This document shows, piece after piece, positions 55,671 through 64,000 of a stretch of DNA of 64,000 nt. The number at the start of each line of letters is the position of its first letter. Position 1 is the stretch's first letter. This DNA is from Bacteroidales bacterium. Its GTDB lineage: Bacteria; Bacteroidota; Bacteroidia; Bacteroidales; F082. Position numbers and translations under genes: made by a program. The notes under the pieces are model-generated. The model was not told the origin of the DNA and searched no databases. It was given only the letters and a program-made list of their open reading frames with translations. The stretch is from assembly GCA_017549805.1 (NCBI GenBank), contig JAFYNJ010000008.1, positions 62,001 through 126,000 of the forward strand, given 5' to 3'.

Positions 55671-56879
55671 ATGACGGACATCAAGAGCATTTCCATCGAC
55701 GAATACGACTATCCGCTTCCGGAAGAGCGTATTGCCAAGTATCCCTTGGCTGAACGCGATGCCTCAAAACTGTTGGTGTTGAAAGATGGAAAAATCCAGG
55801 ACTCGCAGTTCAAGCATATCGGAGATTTTTTGCCTCCCAAAGCTTTGCTGGTCTTTAACGAGACCAAGGTGATTCGCGCCAGGCTGCAATTCCAAAAGGC
55901 CACCGGTTCGCATATCGAGATATTCTGCCTTGAGCCTGAAAAAGACTATCAGATTGCCTTCAGCAGCACCTCGCCAATCCGCTGGAAATGTTTGGTGGGC
56001 AACTCGAAACGCTGGCGGGAAGGTTCTCTCCAGATGCCTTTGACGGTCAATGGAAATGAGGCGGTCATGACTGCAGAGCGACTGGAAAGAAACGACCAAT
56101 ACTCGCTGATTGAGTTCTCCTGGACGCCTTCCGACATTCCTTTTGCCACCATCCTCGAAGCTGCTGGAGAGATTCCGCTGCCACCTTATTTAAATAGGGA
56201 TGCCGAACCTGATGACCGCGACCGATACCAAACGGTTTTTGCCAAATATGATGGATCAGTTGCCGCCCCTACTGCCGGACTGCACTTCACCAAGCCTCTC
56301 ATGGAACAGCTCCAGGCCCAAGGGTTCGAGCTCGATGAGGTCACCCTACATGTAGGCGCCGGCACCTTCCGTCCCGTTGCCACCCAAACTATTGGCGAAC
56401 ATGCCATGCACTCAGAGACCGTCATTGTCAGAAAACCCTTGATCCGCAACCTCATCCAACATCTCAACGGCAGCATCATCCCCGTGGGAACCACCAGCAC
56501 CCGTACCTTGGAAAGCCTTTACTGGATTGGCATGATGCTCCATGAGCAAGGCATGGATTCGAGAATCCTGCACGTTGAACAATGGTATCCCTACGAAGAG
56601 CACCCGACGCTTTCAACCCAAGATTCGCTGCAGAAAGTATTGGATTATCTCGAGCTTCATCACATGGAACGTCTTGAGGCAAGTACCTCATTAATGATTG
56701 CTCCGGGATACAAAATAAAAGTCATTACGGGACTCATCACTAATTTTCACCAACCCAAAAGCACCTTGCTGCTTTTGGTGTCAGCCCTCATTGGAGACCA
56801 GTGGAAAAAGGCCTACCAGTATGCTTTGAACCATGATTTTAGATTCCTGAGTTATGGGGACAGCTGCATTTTTTTGTAA
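55671..56879 (+). CDS. queA: tRNA preQ1(34) S-adenosylmethionine ribosyltransferase-isomerase
   Basis: A 402-residue enzyme that moves the ribosyl part of SAM to preQ1 in tRNA, forming epoxyqueuosine. The motif YDYPLPEERIAKYPL (8-22) starts the fold; AAPTAGLHFT (about 200-209), TLHVGAGTFRPV, and LITNFHQPKSTLLLLVSA close to the end are family hallmarks. The ATG at 55671 gives the canonical N-terminus. It is somewhat longer than E. coli QueA (356), mostly in the middle. Confidence 0.95.
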   Translation: MTDIKSISIDEYDYPLPEERIAKYPLAERDASKLLVLKDGKIQDSQFKHIGDFLPPKALLVFNETKVIRARLQFQKATGSHIEIFCLEPEKDYQIAFSSTSPIRWKCLVGNSKRWREGSLQMPLTVNGNEAVMTAERLERNDQYSLIEFSWTPSDIPFATILEAAGEIPLPPYLNRDAEPDDRDRYQTVFAKYDGSVAAPTAGLHFTKPLMEQLQAQGFELDEVTLHVGAGTFRPVATQTIGEHAMHSETVIVRKPLIRNLIQHLNGSIIPVGTTSTRTLESLYWIGMMLHEQGMDSRILHVEQWYPYEEHPTLSTQDSLQKVLDYLELHHMERLEASTSLMIAPGYKIKVITGLITNFHQPKSTLLLLVSALIGDQWKKAYQYALNHDFRFLSYGDSCIFL

Positions 56880-56904
56880 ATTTTTTGAATTTTTTTTGAT
56901 CAAA

Positions 56905-56936
56905 TTTGTTTTTTGGTACGGTAATTGTTATTTTTG
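56905..56936 (+). promoter_or_regulatory. Promoter of the repetitive secreted protein
   Basis: TTTG (56905-56908), 20 bases, TATTTTTG (56929-56936), followed by a 55-base A-rich leader to the ATG at 56992. The poly-T stretch at 56877-56900 may also end queA transcription, though no stem is visible. Confidence 0.65.
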
Positions 56937-56991
56937 TGACGTGAAACGATAATTCAACTAAACAAATAATTAACCTTAAAAATTACACATT

Positions 56992-57534
56992 ATGAAAAAA
57001 GCATTGTTACTTGGTGCCATGGCATTTCTCGCCATCAACATCGCAGCCGTTCAAACCGCTAACGCACAAATCAAAGTAAATGTTAAGGACGCGCCTGTTA
57101 CTACAACTACAACCAGCGTGGATAAACCTAACAACAATCTCCACACCGCAACCCCGAATCCTGTTGCCACAAAAGATCAGGGAAAGGAAGTCTTCACCAA
57201 AGACGCCAAGACTGAAAGTGAAGTGAAGGCCGGTGTCAATGTCCAAAGAGAGCCCGTTTCAGTGGAAAAGAAGGAAGTTTTCACCAAAGATGCCAAGACT
57301 GAAAAAGAAGTGAAGGGTGCTGTCAAGAAAGAGCGCAAGATGATCAAGCCCGGCAAAATGAACCCCGCAGCTATCAACGGAAGCGTTCTCGCAAGCCCCA
57401 AAGATCAACCTGCAACCGTTGAACCCGCTCCTTCAAACTCTTCAAAGCATGTTCTTCCCAGCGACCAGAAGCCCAAGAAGCCGGCTGATCCTAAGAAGCA
57501 GACTGAGGATAACAAAATCAAGACCGACAAATAA
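56992..57534 (+). CDS. Secreted lysine-rich protein with KEVFTKDAKTE repeats
   Basis: A 180-residue exported protein with a signal peptide (about 1-25, ending ANA). The rest is disordered-looking: rich in Lys, Thr, Pro and Val. KEVFTKDAKTE occurs twice (about 65-75 and 95-105), each followed by a short EVK segment; a third weaker copy is uncertain. The C-terminal third is Pro/Lys-rich (KKPADPKKQTE). I know no homologue. A well-formed promoter and terminator frame it, so it is a free-standing and probably well expressed gene. Confidence 0.75.
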   Translation: MKKALLLGAMAFLAINIAAVQTANAQIKVNVKDAPVTTTTTSVDKPNNNLHTATPNPVATKDQGKEVFTKDAKTESEVKAGVNVQREPVSVEKKEVFTKDAKTEKEVKGAVKKERKMIKPGKMNPAAINGSVLASPKDQPATVEPAPSNSSKHVLPSDQKPKKPADPKKQTEDNKIKTDK

Positions 57535-57550
57535 TAGAATCCAAACAATA

Positions 57551-57580
57551 AAAAAAGCAGGCCAAAAGCCTGCTTTTTTT
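57551..57580. terminator. Bidirectional intrinsic terminator
   Basis: Stem GCAGGC (57557-57562) and GCCTGC (57568-57573), loop CAAAA, with A6 before and T7 after. It separates the secreted-protein gene from the convergent polyprenyl synthase gene. Confidence 0.9.
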
Positions 57581-58550
57581 ATTTGTCCCTGCCGGAAAGG
57601 AGATCGGCGTAATGCCTGAGATGAACTTTCCGATCATCGGGAAGCTTCACTGCGTCGAGACAAACCTTGGCCTGATGGAAATAATCTGTCATCTGCGATT
57701 CCACCGCTTCTTTCACACACAATTCGTCATACAAGGCAATCACCTCATCGATCTTCCGTTGTGGGTTGAGGACAATCGCCCCTGAGAAAAGCCCGCTCAA
57801 GCGGCTCCTTTGCTCCGGCGATGCCAATTCCAAAGCTTTCAGATACATCATGGTCTTCTTGTTTTCCACGATGTCGCCACCCGTCACCTTGCCAAATACT
57901 GCCACGTCGCTATAACAATCCAGGATATCGTCCTGCAGTTGGAAAGCCATGCCAAGCGCAAGGCCAAAGTCATACAAAAACTTCTGGTCCTCTTCATCGG
58001 CATTGGCAACCACAGCACCAATTTGAAGACTGGTGGCCAATAGTACGGCCGTCTTCAAACGGATCATCTCCAAGTATTCTGGAATGGTTACTTCTGTCTG
58101 GGTTTCAAAATCCATATCGTATTGCTGTCCTTCGCATATTTCAAGCAGCACCTGATTCAGCAAAGACACCACTTCCACTGGCCGATGGGTTCGAGTGGCA
58201 AAATCGTAAGCCATCACCAAAGCCGCATCGCCTGAAAGAATTGCCTGATTGGTATTCCATTTCTTGTAAACGGTCTCCTTGCCGCGACGCAAAGGTGCTT
58301 GATCCATGATGTCATCATGAATCAAAGTGAAGTTATGGGCTGTCTCCAAGGCCAAAGCAGGATACTTGGCTTCATGGAACTCGCCGCCAAACATGTCGCA
58401 AGCCAACAGGCACAACATGGGTCGCAACCTTTTCCCCTTTTGGAGAACAGTATAGGCAATAGGGTCGTAGAGTGCATTGGGAACCCTGTTGAAATCGACG
58501 CCGTTCATGAACGCATCGAATCTTTCCTTGAGTTGTTGAATCTTTTCCAT
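57579..58550 (-). CDS. Polyprenyl diphosphate synthase (trans-IPPS)
   Basis: A 323-residue all-helical prenyltransferase. The first aspartate-rich motif is HDDIMDQAPLRRG (DDxxD) and the second is QLQDDILD; GKRLRPMLCLLACDM also matches. It condenses IPP to a long or medium chain product; the chain length cannot be told safely. The ATG at 58550 was selected because upstream in-frame codons overlap the divergent promoter. A TATCTTTG box on the minus strand (58562-58555) lies only 5 bases ahead. Confidence 0.92.
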   Translation of the reverse strand: MEKIQQLKERFDAFMNGVDFNRVPNALYDPIAYTVLQKGKRLRPMLCLLACDMFGGEFHEAKYPALALETAHNFTLIHDDIMDQAPLRRGKETVYKKWNTNQAILSGDAALVMAYDFATRTHRPVEVVSLLNQVLLEICEGQQYDMDFETQTEVTIPEYLEMIRLKTAVLLATSLQIGAVVANADEEDQKFLYDFGLALGMAFQLQDDILDCYSDVAVFGKVTGGDIVENKKTMMYLKALELASPEQRSRLSGLFSGAIVLNPQRKIDEVIALYDELCVKEAVESQMTDYFHQAKVCLDAVKLPDDRKVHLRHYADLLSGRDK

Positions 58551-58554
58551 ACCG

Positions 58555-58562
58555 CAAAGATA
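58555..58562 (-). promoter_or_regulatory. -7 box touching the polyprenyl synthase start
   Basis: TATCTTTG on the minus strand ends 4 bases before the ATG at 58550, so the transcript would have little or no leader. Confidence 0.5.
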
Positions 58563-58619
58563 GTGTATTTTCGGTACAATATTTGTACATTTATTCTTTT
58601 TGTTTTTAACTGTCCAGCC

Positions 58620-59537
58620 ATGAAACACTTCATCCTTCCAGCAGCCTTGTTGATCATCGCCTCGATCACCTCTTGCAACACTACCAAGAAATTATATGAG
58701 GCCAAAGAATATGACCAAATCATCATGAGAGAGGCACCGAAAGTATGTGCCGGAAAAATCCGACCGAACACCATCAGCCTCATTGCCGCCGCCTATCACG
58801 AGGCCAACCAGGCCGACCATGAACGGATCCAAGCCCTCAAAGCCACGGGACAACCCGAGGTTTGGCCTGAAATCTTTGAGCGCTACAGCAGCATGAAAGG
58901 CCGGAACGACGCTTTGGCTTGCTTCCCAAAAGAAATCAAAAAAAGCATCAACTATACCAGGTTGAATCTTGACGACGAGTTGCAAGCGGCACAAAACAAA
59001 GCAGAGGCTTATCTGACGGCGAAAATCAACCAAGATCTGAATGCCAGCAATCCCGACTTCGACCAAGCCGACCGAATGATCCGACAATTGGAAGGCATCA
59101 ATCGGGAAAACTCACACCTCAACGACCTCAAGCTGAAATCGTTGGCTAAACGTCATGGCGACATCAGCCGACTTATGCATATCGAAATCTTCAAGCGCCA
59201 AGTCGGCCCCAACCGTGACGAGACTGCATCCTTCAAAGAGACCAAGGACGGCCTTACCGCCACTGTAACCGACCATAAGCTCAGCAAGACAGCGACCATC
59301 AAGGGCAAGGTGAACTTCATCGACCCGAGAAGCAAGCGCATGTTGCTTTCCATGCCCTACGAGGTCTCTTCCAATTTCGAGTACAACTACTCCACCGTCG
59401 AAGGAGCCCGGGAAGCCTGCTCGGCACAAACCCTGGAACGACTGCAACAAAAAGCCGTACCTTTCCCCACCGACGAAAGCCTGTTGAATGACGCGAAACA
59501 AAAACTGGTGGACTTGATTTACCAAAAGGTCCAATAA
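58620..59537 (+). CDS. Lipoprotein of unknown function
   Basis: A 305-residue lipoprotein: signal peptide MKHFILPAALLIIASITSC with lipobox Cys19. A TPR-like helical region follows (about 25-180) and then a beta-rich domain (about 200-260) with DGLTATVTDHKLSKTATI. It is divergent from the polyprenyl synthase gene. I do not recognise the family. An inverted pair GTACA/TGTAC (58574-58588 region) lies upstream and could bind a regulator, but it may be chance. Confidence 0.65.
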   Translation: MKHFILPAALLIIASITSCNTTKKLYEAKEYDQIIMREAPKVCAGKIRPNTISLIAAAYHEANQADHERIQALKATGQPEVWPEIFERYSSMKGRNDALACFPKEIKKSINYTRLNLDDELQAAQNKAEAYLTAKINQDLNASNPDFDQADRMIRQLEGINRENSHLNDLKLKSLAKRHGDISRLMHIEIFKRQVGPNRDETASFKETKDGLTATVTDHKLSKTATIKGKVNFIDPRSKRMLLSMPYEVSSNFEYNYSTVEGAREACSAQTLERLQQKAVPFPTDESLLNDAKQKLVDLIYQKVQ

Positions 59538-59566
59538 AAAAAAGCGAGGCGTGCCTCGCTTTTTTA
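59537..59566. terminator. Bidirectional intrinsic terminator
   Basis: AAAAAAAGCGAGG (59537-59549), loop CGTG, CCTCGCTTTTTT (59554-59565). It lies between the convergent lipoprotein and phosphofructokinase genes; the stem reaches the lipoprotein stop. Confidence 0.9.
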
Positions 59567-60784
59567 TTACCAATTTAGGATTTTCTTGAAATCATACTCC
59601 TCTGGATTCGGAAGATATTTCTTGGCCGCTTCGTAATCCTCAGGAGTAAGGTATTGTAGGCCTTCGTTGAAAATCAGCTCGGCCTTGGGACCGTTGAGGT
59701 TGACCAAACGGGGTTTGATCTTACCATTCTCGTCTTCAACATCCTTCAGATACAGCGGGATGATTTCGCCCTTGGGGTTCGTGGTAACCATGGCGCCCGT
59801 GACACCTTGCAAGAAGAGCTTCTTCACGCCATAACCCAACAGCGAGCAATAGGTAAGGTCGTAACCATTGGGCTGAACGCAACGAATGCCATAGCCGATC
59901 TCCACTGGGCGACTCTTGACGCTAATGCCGAGCAACTTTAGACGTTGTTGCAACAACAGGTTGAAGATATGGGCTTTGCTCACATTACCCAGCTCGGGAT
60001 GGCCGTGCTCATCGTAAGTAAAGGCCACGCCCGACTTCTCGATTTCCTCATCAGTCATAAAGTGGAACACGCCTTCACTGATGATGATGACACCATAGCC
60101 TACGCCTAAGATCTTACGTTTGACGATGGAGCTGACCATCAAATTGATGATGGCATCGAAAGTGACTGCTGCCTTGTTGAACATCTCGGGAATGACCACC
60201 ATGGGGCAATGACAGGCCGAGGTCATGCCAAAAGCCAGGTGACCAGCTTCACGTCCCATGGCGGAGAGCACAAACCAGTTGCCCGAGGTGCGGGCATCTT
60301 CATAGACGGTCTGCACCAGATGCACTGCAGCGTCCTTGGCGGAATAGTAGCCAAAGGTCGGGTTTCCATCGGGCAGCGGCAGGTCATTGTCAATGGTCTT
60401 GGGCACATGGATGTTTTGGATGGGCACGTTGTTCTCGTTCAGGTATTTGGAAATGCGGTTTGCCGTGGAGGCAGTGTCGTCGCCGCCAATGGTAACGAGC
60501 AACTTGATGTTGTTTTCCACGAAAAAGTCAGGGTTGAACTCCTCGTTCTTTGGCTTATAACGGCTCATGCGAAGGGCTGAACCGCCTTGTTTCTGAATGT
60601 CGTCGGCCCACATGAAGTCGATTTCTTCCAGCTCCTTTTCTTTCTTGAAAAGGTTTTTGTAGCCGTCGTGCAGGCCAAGCACACGGTAGCCGTCTTTGAG
60701 GAAGGTCTTGGCAACAGTGCTGATGACCGTGTTGATTCCGGGAGCCGGACCGCCGCCGGCAAGAATTACGATTGAGTCTTTCAT
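59567..60784 (-). CDS. pfp: Phosphofructokinase, pyrophosphate-type
   Basis: A 405-residue phosphofructokinase. GGDD (100-103) and PKTIDND (128-134) replace the GGDGS and GTIDND seen in ATP enzymes; such residues typify PPi-dependent PFK, which works in both glycolytic directions. Substrate use is inferred from these residues only. It follows GH92 in the same direction with an octad array between them. Confidence 0.88.
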   Translation of the reverse strand: MKDSIVILAGGGPAPGINTVISTVAKTFLKDGYRVLGLHDGYKNLFKKEKELEEIDFMWADDIQKQGGSALRMSRYKPKNEEFNPDFFVENNIKLLVTIGGDDTASTANRISKYLNENNVPIQNIHVPKTIDNDLPLPDGNPTFGYYSAKDAAVHLVQTVYEDARTSGNWFVLSAMGREAGHLAFGMTSACHCPMVVIPEMFNKAAVTFDAIINLMVSSIVKRKILGVGYGVIIISEGVFHFMTDEEIEKSGVAFTYDEHGHPELGNVSKAHIFNLLLQQRLKLLGISVKSRPVEIGYGIRCVQPNGYDLTYCSLLGYGVKKLFLQGVTGAMVTTNPKGEIIPLYLKDVEDENGKIKPRLVNLNGPKAELIFNEGLQYLTPEDYEAAKKYLPNPEEYDFKKILNW

Positions 60785-60799
60785 TGTATGAAGTTTATA

Positions 60800-60834
60800 G
60801 TTGTTCAGTTATTCAGTTGTCCAGTGGTTATTCA
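60800..60834. repeat. Octad array between GH92 and phosphofructokinase genes
   Basis: GTTGTTCA, GTTATTCA, GTTGTCCA, then a GTG slip and GTTATTCA. The GH92 stop codon (60828-60830) lies in the last unit, and the array ends 15 bases before the next ATG. Confidence 0.75.
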
Positions 60835-63713
60835 ATGACAAATTCGTCGCAGAAGATCCAGGCAGGTTGACCTGCTCCCACATGCCAGTCGGGGCATGTG
60901 CCCATGGTCTTGGCAACCATCTTTACATAACGTGCTTCACAACGCGGACGCACTGCCAACTCTTGGATGACGGCATCATCTTCGTCTTCCGCAATTTGGT
61001 TTGTCACCTTGCCTACACTGCGGAAACGCTTGCCGTCATCGCTGACAAAGAATTCCACCTCTTTGGGCATGAAAATCCAAGAGCCTTGGTCCTGAAGGAA
61101 ACTACCAGCCAAACGGTTGATACGCTGTTTGGCACCCAAGTCAATGGTAGCCACAAGGTCCACACCATGGTAGCCCTGCCACACCCCTGTACGGAAGTTG
61201 TCGCCACCGCGCTGATGGTCGATCAAAGCCTTCAAACCTCCTGCCTCATATTGTTCGGAATAAGGATGCTCCAACTTTACGGCGAGCTTCGCATCGATCA
61301 GGTGGAAATTGGCATCGATGACGGGACTCCATTGGCCATCCTGCAAAGCGGCAGCACGTATCTGGGTCGTTTGTTTCAAAACAAGAGGCTCCGAGTAAAT
61401 TGCACTATTCTCATTAGGTTCTGTGCCGTCAAGGGTATAGTAGACGGGTACGCCTTCAAGAGGATGGCTCATTGTGACGGTGATGCTGTCGAAGAAAGTG
61501 TTGGATTCGGCATTGATGGCCGGCACCACCAGGATGCTCTCGCCCGGAATGCGCTGCACCGGGCAGTTTTCCAGTTGGGTGGCCCATGGCGAGTCGGGGG
61601 ACAAGGTCATGGTGAACACCAATTCGCCTCCATTATAGATTTCGTCAAAGGTGATGTAGCTACGATCCAGGGACTTGCCATTGAGTTTCACCGACTTTAC
61701 ATAGCAGTTCTGCGGCGTAAGGTTTTTAGCCAGCACCTTGAACTGTTTGCCATTGTCGAAATTGAGCGTCACTTGGTCGAAACGCGGGATACCCAACACA
61801 TAACAACCCGAAGCAGGCGTGGCGGGATAGAATCCCATGGCGGAGAACACGCCCCATGCCGACATCTGGCCGCAGTCCTCATTGCCGCAAAGACCAGCGC
61901 GATCGTCGGTGTAGAACTCGTCCATCACCTGTTTCACATATTTCTGGGTCTTGGTAGGTTGACCGATGTAGTTATACATATAGACGGTATTGTGGCTCGG
62001 CTCGTTGCCGTGGGCATATTGCCCGATAAGACCGGTGATGTCAACCTGTTCGCGACCCGTGAGTTTGCTCGAAGCCGTGAAGAGGCCGTCCAATTTCTTG
62101 CCGTATGCTTCCCTGCCGCCCATCATGTCAATATGCGTATTGATGTCCTGCGGCACAAAGAAATTATACTGCCAAGTGTTGGCTTCAGTCAGAGTGAAGT
62201 TGACCTGAGTGGGATCGAATGGTTGCATGAAGCCACCGTTGCGACGGCCTTGGAAGAACTGGTTTTTCGGATTATATAGGTTCTTGTAAGCCTGGGCCCT
62301 TTGATAGAATTCCTGGGCGATGTCGGCCTTCCCCATCGCCTCGGCCATACGAGCAACGCACCAGTCGTCATAGGCATATTCCAAAGTCTTGGAAACGGCC
62401 TCGCCTTCCATATCCACTGGGATAAAGCCATATTTCACGTATGCGCCGATGCCACGGCGATCCTGACGAGAAGAGTTGACCATGGCCTCCAAGGCCTTCT
62501 CGGCATCGAAACCCTTGATACCGCTGAAATAGGCATCGGCGATGACAGGGATGGCATGGTTGCCAATCATACAATGCGTTTCGTTGGCGGCAAGTTCCCA
62601 AATTGGAAGCATGTGCTCTTCATCGGTTTCATAATTATTAATAAAGGTATTGATGAAATCGACGGTACGCTCCCGCTGGATCAGGCTGAACAATGGATGC
62701 AGGCTGCGGAAGGTGTCCCAAAGAGAAAACACCGTATAGACAGGACGGTCGGAATGATAAATCTGAAGGTCATGGGCACGGTAACGGCCGTCAGCATCGC
62801 TATAGAGGTTGGGAGCGATCATGGCGTGATACATATTGGTGTAGAACACCCTCATGTCAGCTTCATCTTTGCCTTGGACTTTGACACAGCCCAGCTCTTG
62901 GTTCCATTTGTCGAAGGACTTCCGAGCCAAGGCGTCGAGGTCGAAGTCACCATCCTTGAGCTCGGCTTTCAGGTTGTTTTTGGCACCCTCGGCATCGACT
63001 GCAGAGATGGCGATGCGCATGACAACCGACTCGCCCTCTTCGGTATCGAAGACGAACGAGGCATTGTGTTGCTCGTCGATGTTGTATGACTTGATGGGCT
63101 TTGAGAACTCGGCGTAGAAATAGAGGTACTGGTCGTCGGCCCAGTCTCTGGTACGACGGAAACCAACTACGGTAGTGGGCGATTCCACATCAAGAGCGGA
63201 TTCATAAACAAACTCGTCGTTGACACCTTGCACCATGTTCAACAACAGTTTGGCTTGGTCCGACTTGGGGAAGGTGCAGCTCATCATGCCTACGCGATCG
63301 CCAGCAGCCAAAGCCACTATCACCTGAGGATGGTCGAATGCCACGCAGTAATAGCCAGGTTTGGCCCATTCGTTTTCATGCTGGAAGGCGGAACACACTT
63401 GGTCGCCCACTGCTGGAGTAAAACGGAAGTCGCCGTAGTCGGAGCAGCCTGTGCCGCTAAGATGGGTAGTGCTGAAGCCAAGGATAGCATTGTCAGAGGT
63501 ATGGTAGCCTGAGCAGCCGTCCCAATCGTTCATACGGGTGTCGGGGCTGAACTGCATCATGCCGAAAGGCACCGTGGCGCCCGGGAAAGTGTGACCGTGT
63601 CCACCCGTACCGATAAAAGGATCGACCAACGATGCGGGATCCACAGAAGATTGCTTTTGACAGGAAGCCAATGCTATGATGGCCAGTAGAAAAAGAATCA
63701 GATAACGTTTCAT
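60828..63713 (-). CDS. GH92 family glycoside hydrolase (alpha-mannosidase type), lipoprotein
   Basis: A 961-residue lipoprotein: signal peptide with lipobox ALASC (Cys18), then GH92 N- and catalytic domains (VDPFIGTGGHGHTFPGATVPFG at 29-50, and the GNEDCGQMSAWGVFSAMG motif near 610-630). Two further domains follow: a chitobiase-like YTLDGTEPN region (about 765-830) and a discoidin-like carbohydrate-binding domain (about 850-961). GH92 enzymes remove alpha-mannose from N-glycans or yeast mannan using calcium. It lies alone, with no SusC/D pair nearby. Confidence 0.95.
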   Translation of the reverse strand: MKRYLILFLLAIIALASCQKQSSVDPASLVDPFIGTGGHGHTFPGATVPFGMMQFSPDTRMNDWDGCSGYHTSDNAILGFSTTHLSGTGCSDYGDFRFTPAVGDQVCSAFQHENEWAKPGYYCVAFDHPQVIVALAAGDRVGMMSCTFPKSDQAKLLLNMVQGVNDEFVYESALDVESPTTVVGFRRTRDWADDQYLYFYAEFSKPIKSYNIDEQHNASFVFDTEEGESVVMRIAISAVDAEGAKNNLKAELKDGDFDLDALARKSFDKWNQELGCVKVQGKDEADMRVFYTNMYHAMIAPNLYSDADGRYRAHDLQIYHSDRPVYTVFSLWDTFRSLHPLFSLIQRERTVDFINTFINNYETDEEHMLPIWELAANETHCMIGNHAIPVIADAYFSGIKGFDAEKALEAMVNSSRQDRRGIGAYVKYGFIPVDMEGEAVSKTLEYAYDDWCVARMAEAMGKADIAQEFYQRAQAYKNLYNPKNQFFQGRRNGGFMQPFDPTQVNFTLTEANTWQYNFFVPQDINTHIDMMGGREAYGKKLDGLFTASSKLTGREQVDITGLIGQYAHGNEPSHNTVYMYNYIGQPTKTQKYVKQVMDEFYTDDRAGLCGNEDCGQMSAWGVFSAMGFYPATPASGCYVLGIPRFDQVTLNFDNGKQFKVLAKNLTPQNCYVKSVKLNGKSLDRSYITFDEIYNGGELVFTMTLSPDSPWATQLENCPVQRIPGESILVVPAINAESNTFFDSITVTMSHPLEGVPVYYTLDGTEPNENSAIYSEPLVLKQTTQIRAAALQDGQWSPVIDANFHLIDAKLAVKLEHPYSEQYEAGGLKALIDHQRGGDNFRTGVWQGYHGVDLVATIDLGAKQRINRLAGSFLQDQGSWIFMPKEVEFFVSDDGKRFRSVGKVTNQIAEDEDDAVIQELAVRPRCEARYVKMVAKTMGTCPDWHVGAGQPAWIFCDEFVIE

Positions 63714-63746
63714 GGCAAGATTTTTGTATCACTAAAATTTTATGCT

Positions 63747-63804
63747 CAAAAGTAAGAAAAATTATCAGAAACCAACATCAAATAAAAATTTTTTATTATC
63801 TTTG
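63747..63804. promoter_or_regulatory. Divergent -7 boxes for GH92 and the last gene
   Basis: TACTTTTG on the minus strand (63754-63747) for GH92 and TATCTTTG on the plus strand (63797-63804) for the gene at 63873. A 7-bp hairpin TTTTGAG/CTCAAAA (63820-63835) follows in the plus leader. Confidence 0.5.
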
Positions 63805-63872
63805 CGCGTTAAACAGCCCTTTTGAGAACTCAAAAAAGACACTAAATAGTATTAACTTCAAATCATTAAAAC

Positions 63873-64000
63873 ATGAAAAGAGTTTTATTCTTAATGCTCG
63901 CTTTGGCCGTCGGTATGACTGCCTTTGCACAACAGAAAGTCGCCTACAAGAAAGGTGATGCTTTCAAGACTCCTGTTTTAACAAGAGTTCAGGACCTTCA
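63873..64000 (+). CDS. Secreted protein, N-terminal part (3' end outside window)
   Basis: 42 codons are visible. MKRVLFLMLALAVGMTAFAQ is a clear signal peptide (cut after AFA-Q), followed by a short polar stretch (KVAYKKGDAFKTPVLTRVQD). The rest runs off the window. A TATCTTTG box lies 69 bases upstream. The family cannot be named. Confidence 0.7.
   Translation, partial: MKRVLFLMLALAVGMTAFAQQKVAYKKGDAFKTPVLTRVQDL

Noticed and set aside
60801-62279. Long open frame antisense to the GH92 gene
   Set aside because: Arises from the GC-biased third positions of the GH92 gene; no motif.
63820-63835. Hairpin TTTTGAG/CTCAAAA as a riboswitch or operator
   Set aside because: Too short and single-copy to support either; noted only in the promoter entry.

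Overview
The window is a dense, almost fully coding stretch of a Bacteroidales-type genome (phylum Bacteroidota). The clues are type IX secretion (T9SS) C-terminal sorting domains on three proteins, a TonB receptor paired with a DUF4249 lipoprotein, the complete MoxR/DUF58/BatABCDE operon, a MurF-alanine racemase fusion, the DUF4271-hemD-rnpA-yidD-ctpA block, a pyrophosphate-type phosphofructokinase, and promoters matching the Bacteroidota -7 box TAnnTTTG instead of -35/-10 boxes. Shine-Dalgarno sites are essentially absent. No rRNA, tRNA, CRISPR array, insertion sequence or phage gene was seen. No gap without a gene exceeds about 170 bases. I judge it to be core chromosome of an uncultured gut or rumen-like Bacteroidales; that habitat is inference.

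Layout. 1-4.1 kb: end of a T9SS cargo protein, an RluA-type pseudouridine synthase, then hldD, a MerR regulator and an M23 peptidase on the other strand. 4.1-9 kb: alaS, rdgB, ung, a tiny CPAYG lipoprotein and an outer-membrane protein. 9-12 kb: a large T9SS beta-propeller protein. 12.2-21.5 kb: the Bat operon read leftward (moxR, DUF58, a membrane protein, batA, batB, batC, batD, batE); its BatC carries four extra InlB-like repeats. 21.6-29.8 kb: two unrecognised membrane proteins, murF-alr, ackA and pta, all leftward. 29.9-36.2 kb: DUF4271, hemD, rnpA, yidD, ctpA, an O-antigen ligase-like protein, cdd and a GtrA protein, rightward. 36.2-42.8 kb: a leftward cluster of ECF sigma factor, anti-sigma-like protein, barrel protein, TonB receptor, DUF4249 lipoprotein and PAS protein. 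42.9-48.9 kb: an LptF/G permease, two glycosyltransferases, ettA and a DUF805 protein. 48.9-64 kb: DUF4296, recQ, kdsD, lptB, pssA, a T9SS beta-helix protein, queA, a repetitive secreted protein, a polyprenyl synthase, a lipoprotein, a PPi-type phosphofructokinase, a GH92 lipoprotein and the start of one more secreted protein.

Several genes converge on the cell envelope: hldD, kdsD, lptB, the LptF/G permease, the ligase and glycosyltransferases (LPS or glycan), murF-alr and the M23 peptidase (wall), pssA (lipid), and T9SS and TonB proteins (surface).

The most unusual feature is a family of short, degenerate tandem repeats with 7-bp (sometimes 8-bp) periodicity, found at 16 places. Many fill the gap between a stop codon and the next start codon almost exactly. 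Four lie inside genes, where they are translated as foreign-looking peptides sharing an RTEN core in four unrelated proteins. A separate 111-bp palindromic element (37 codons) is inserted in frame in the anti-sigma-like gene, and a small GC-rich hairpin repeat lies ahead of the DUF58 gene.
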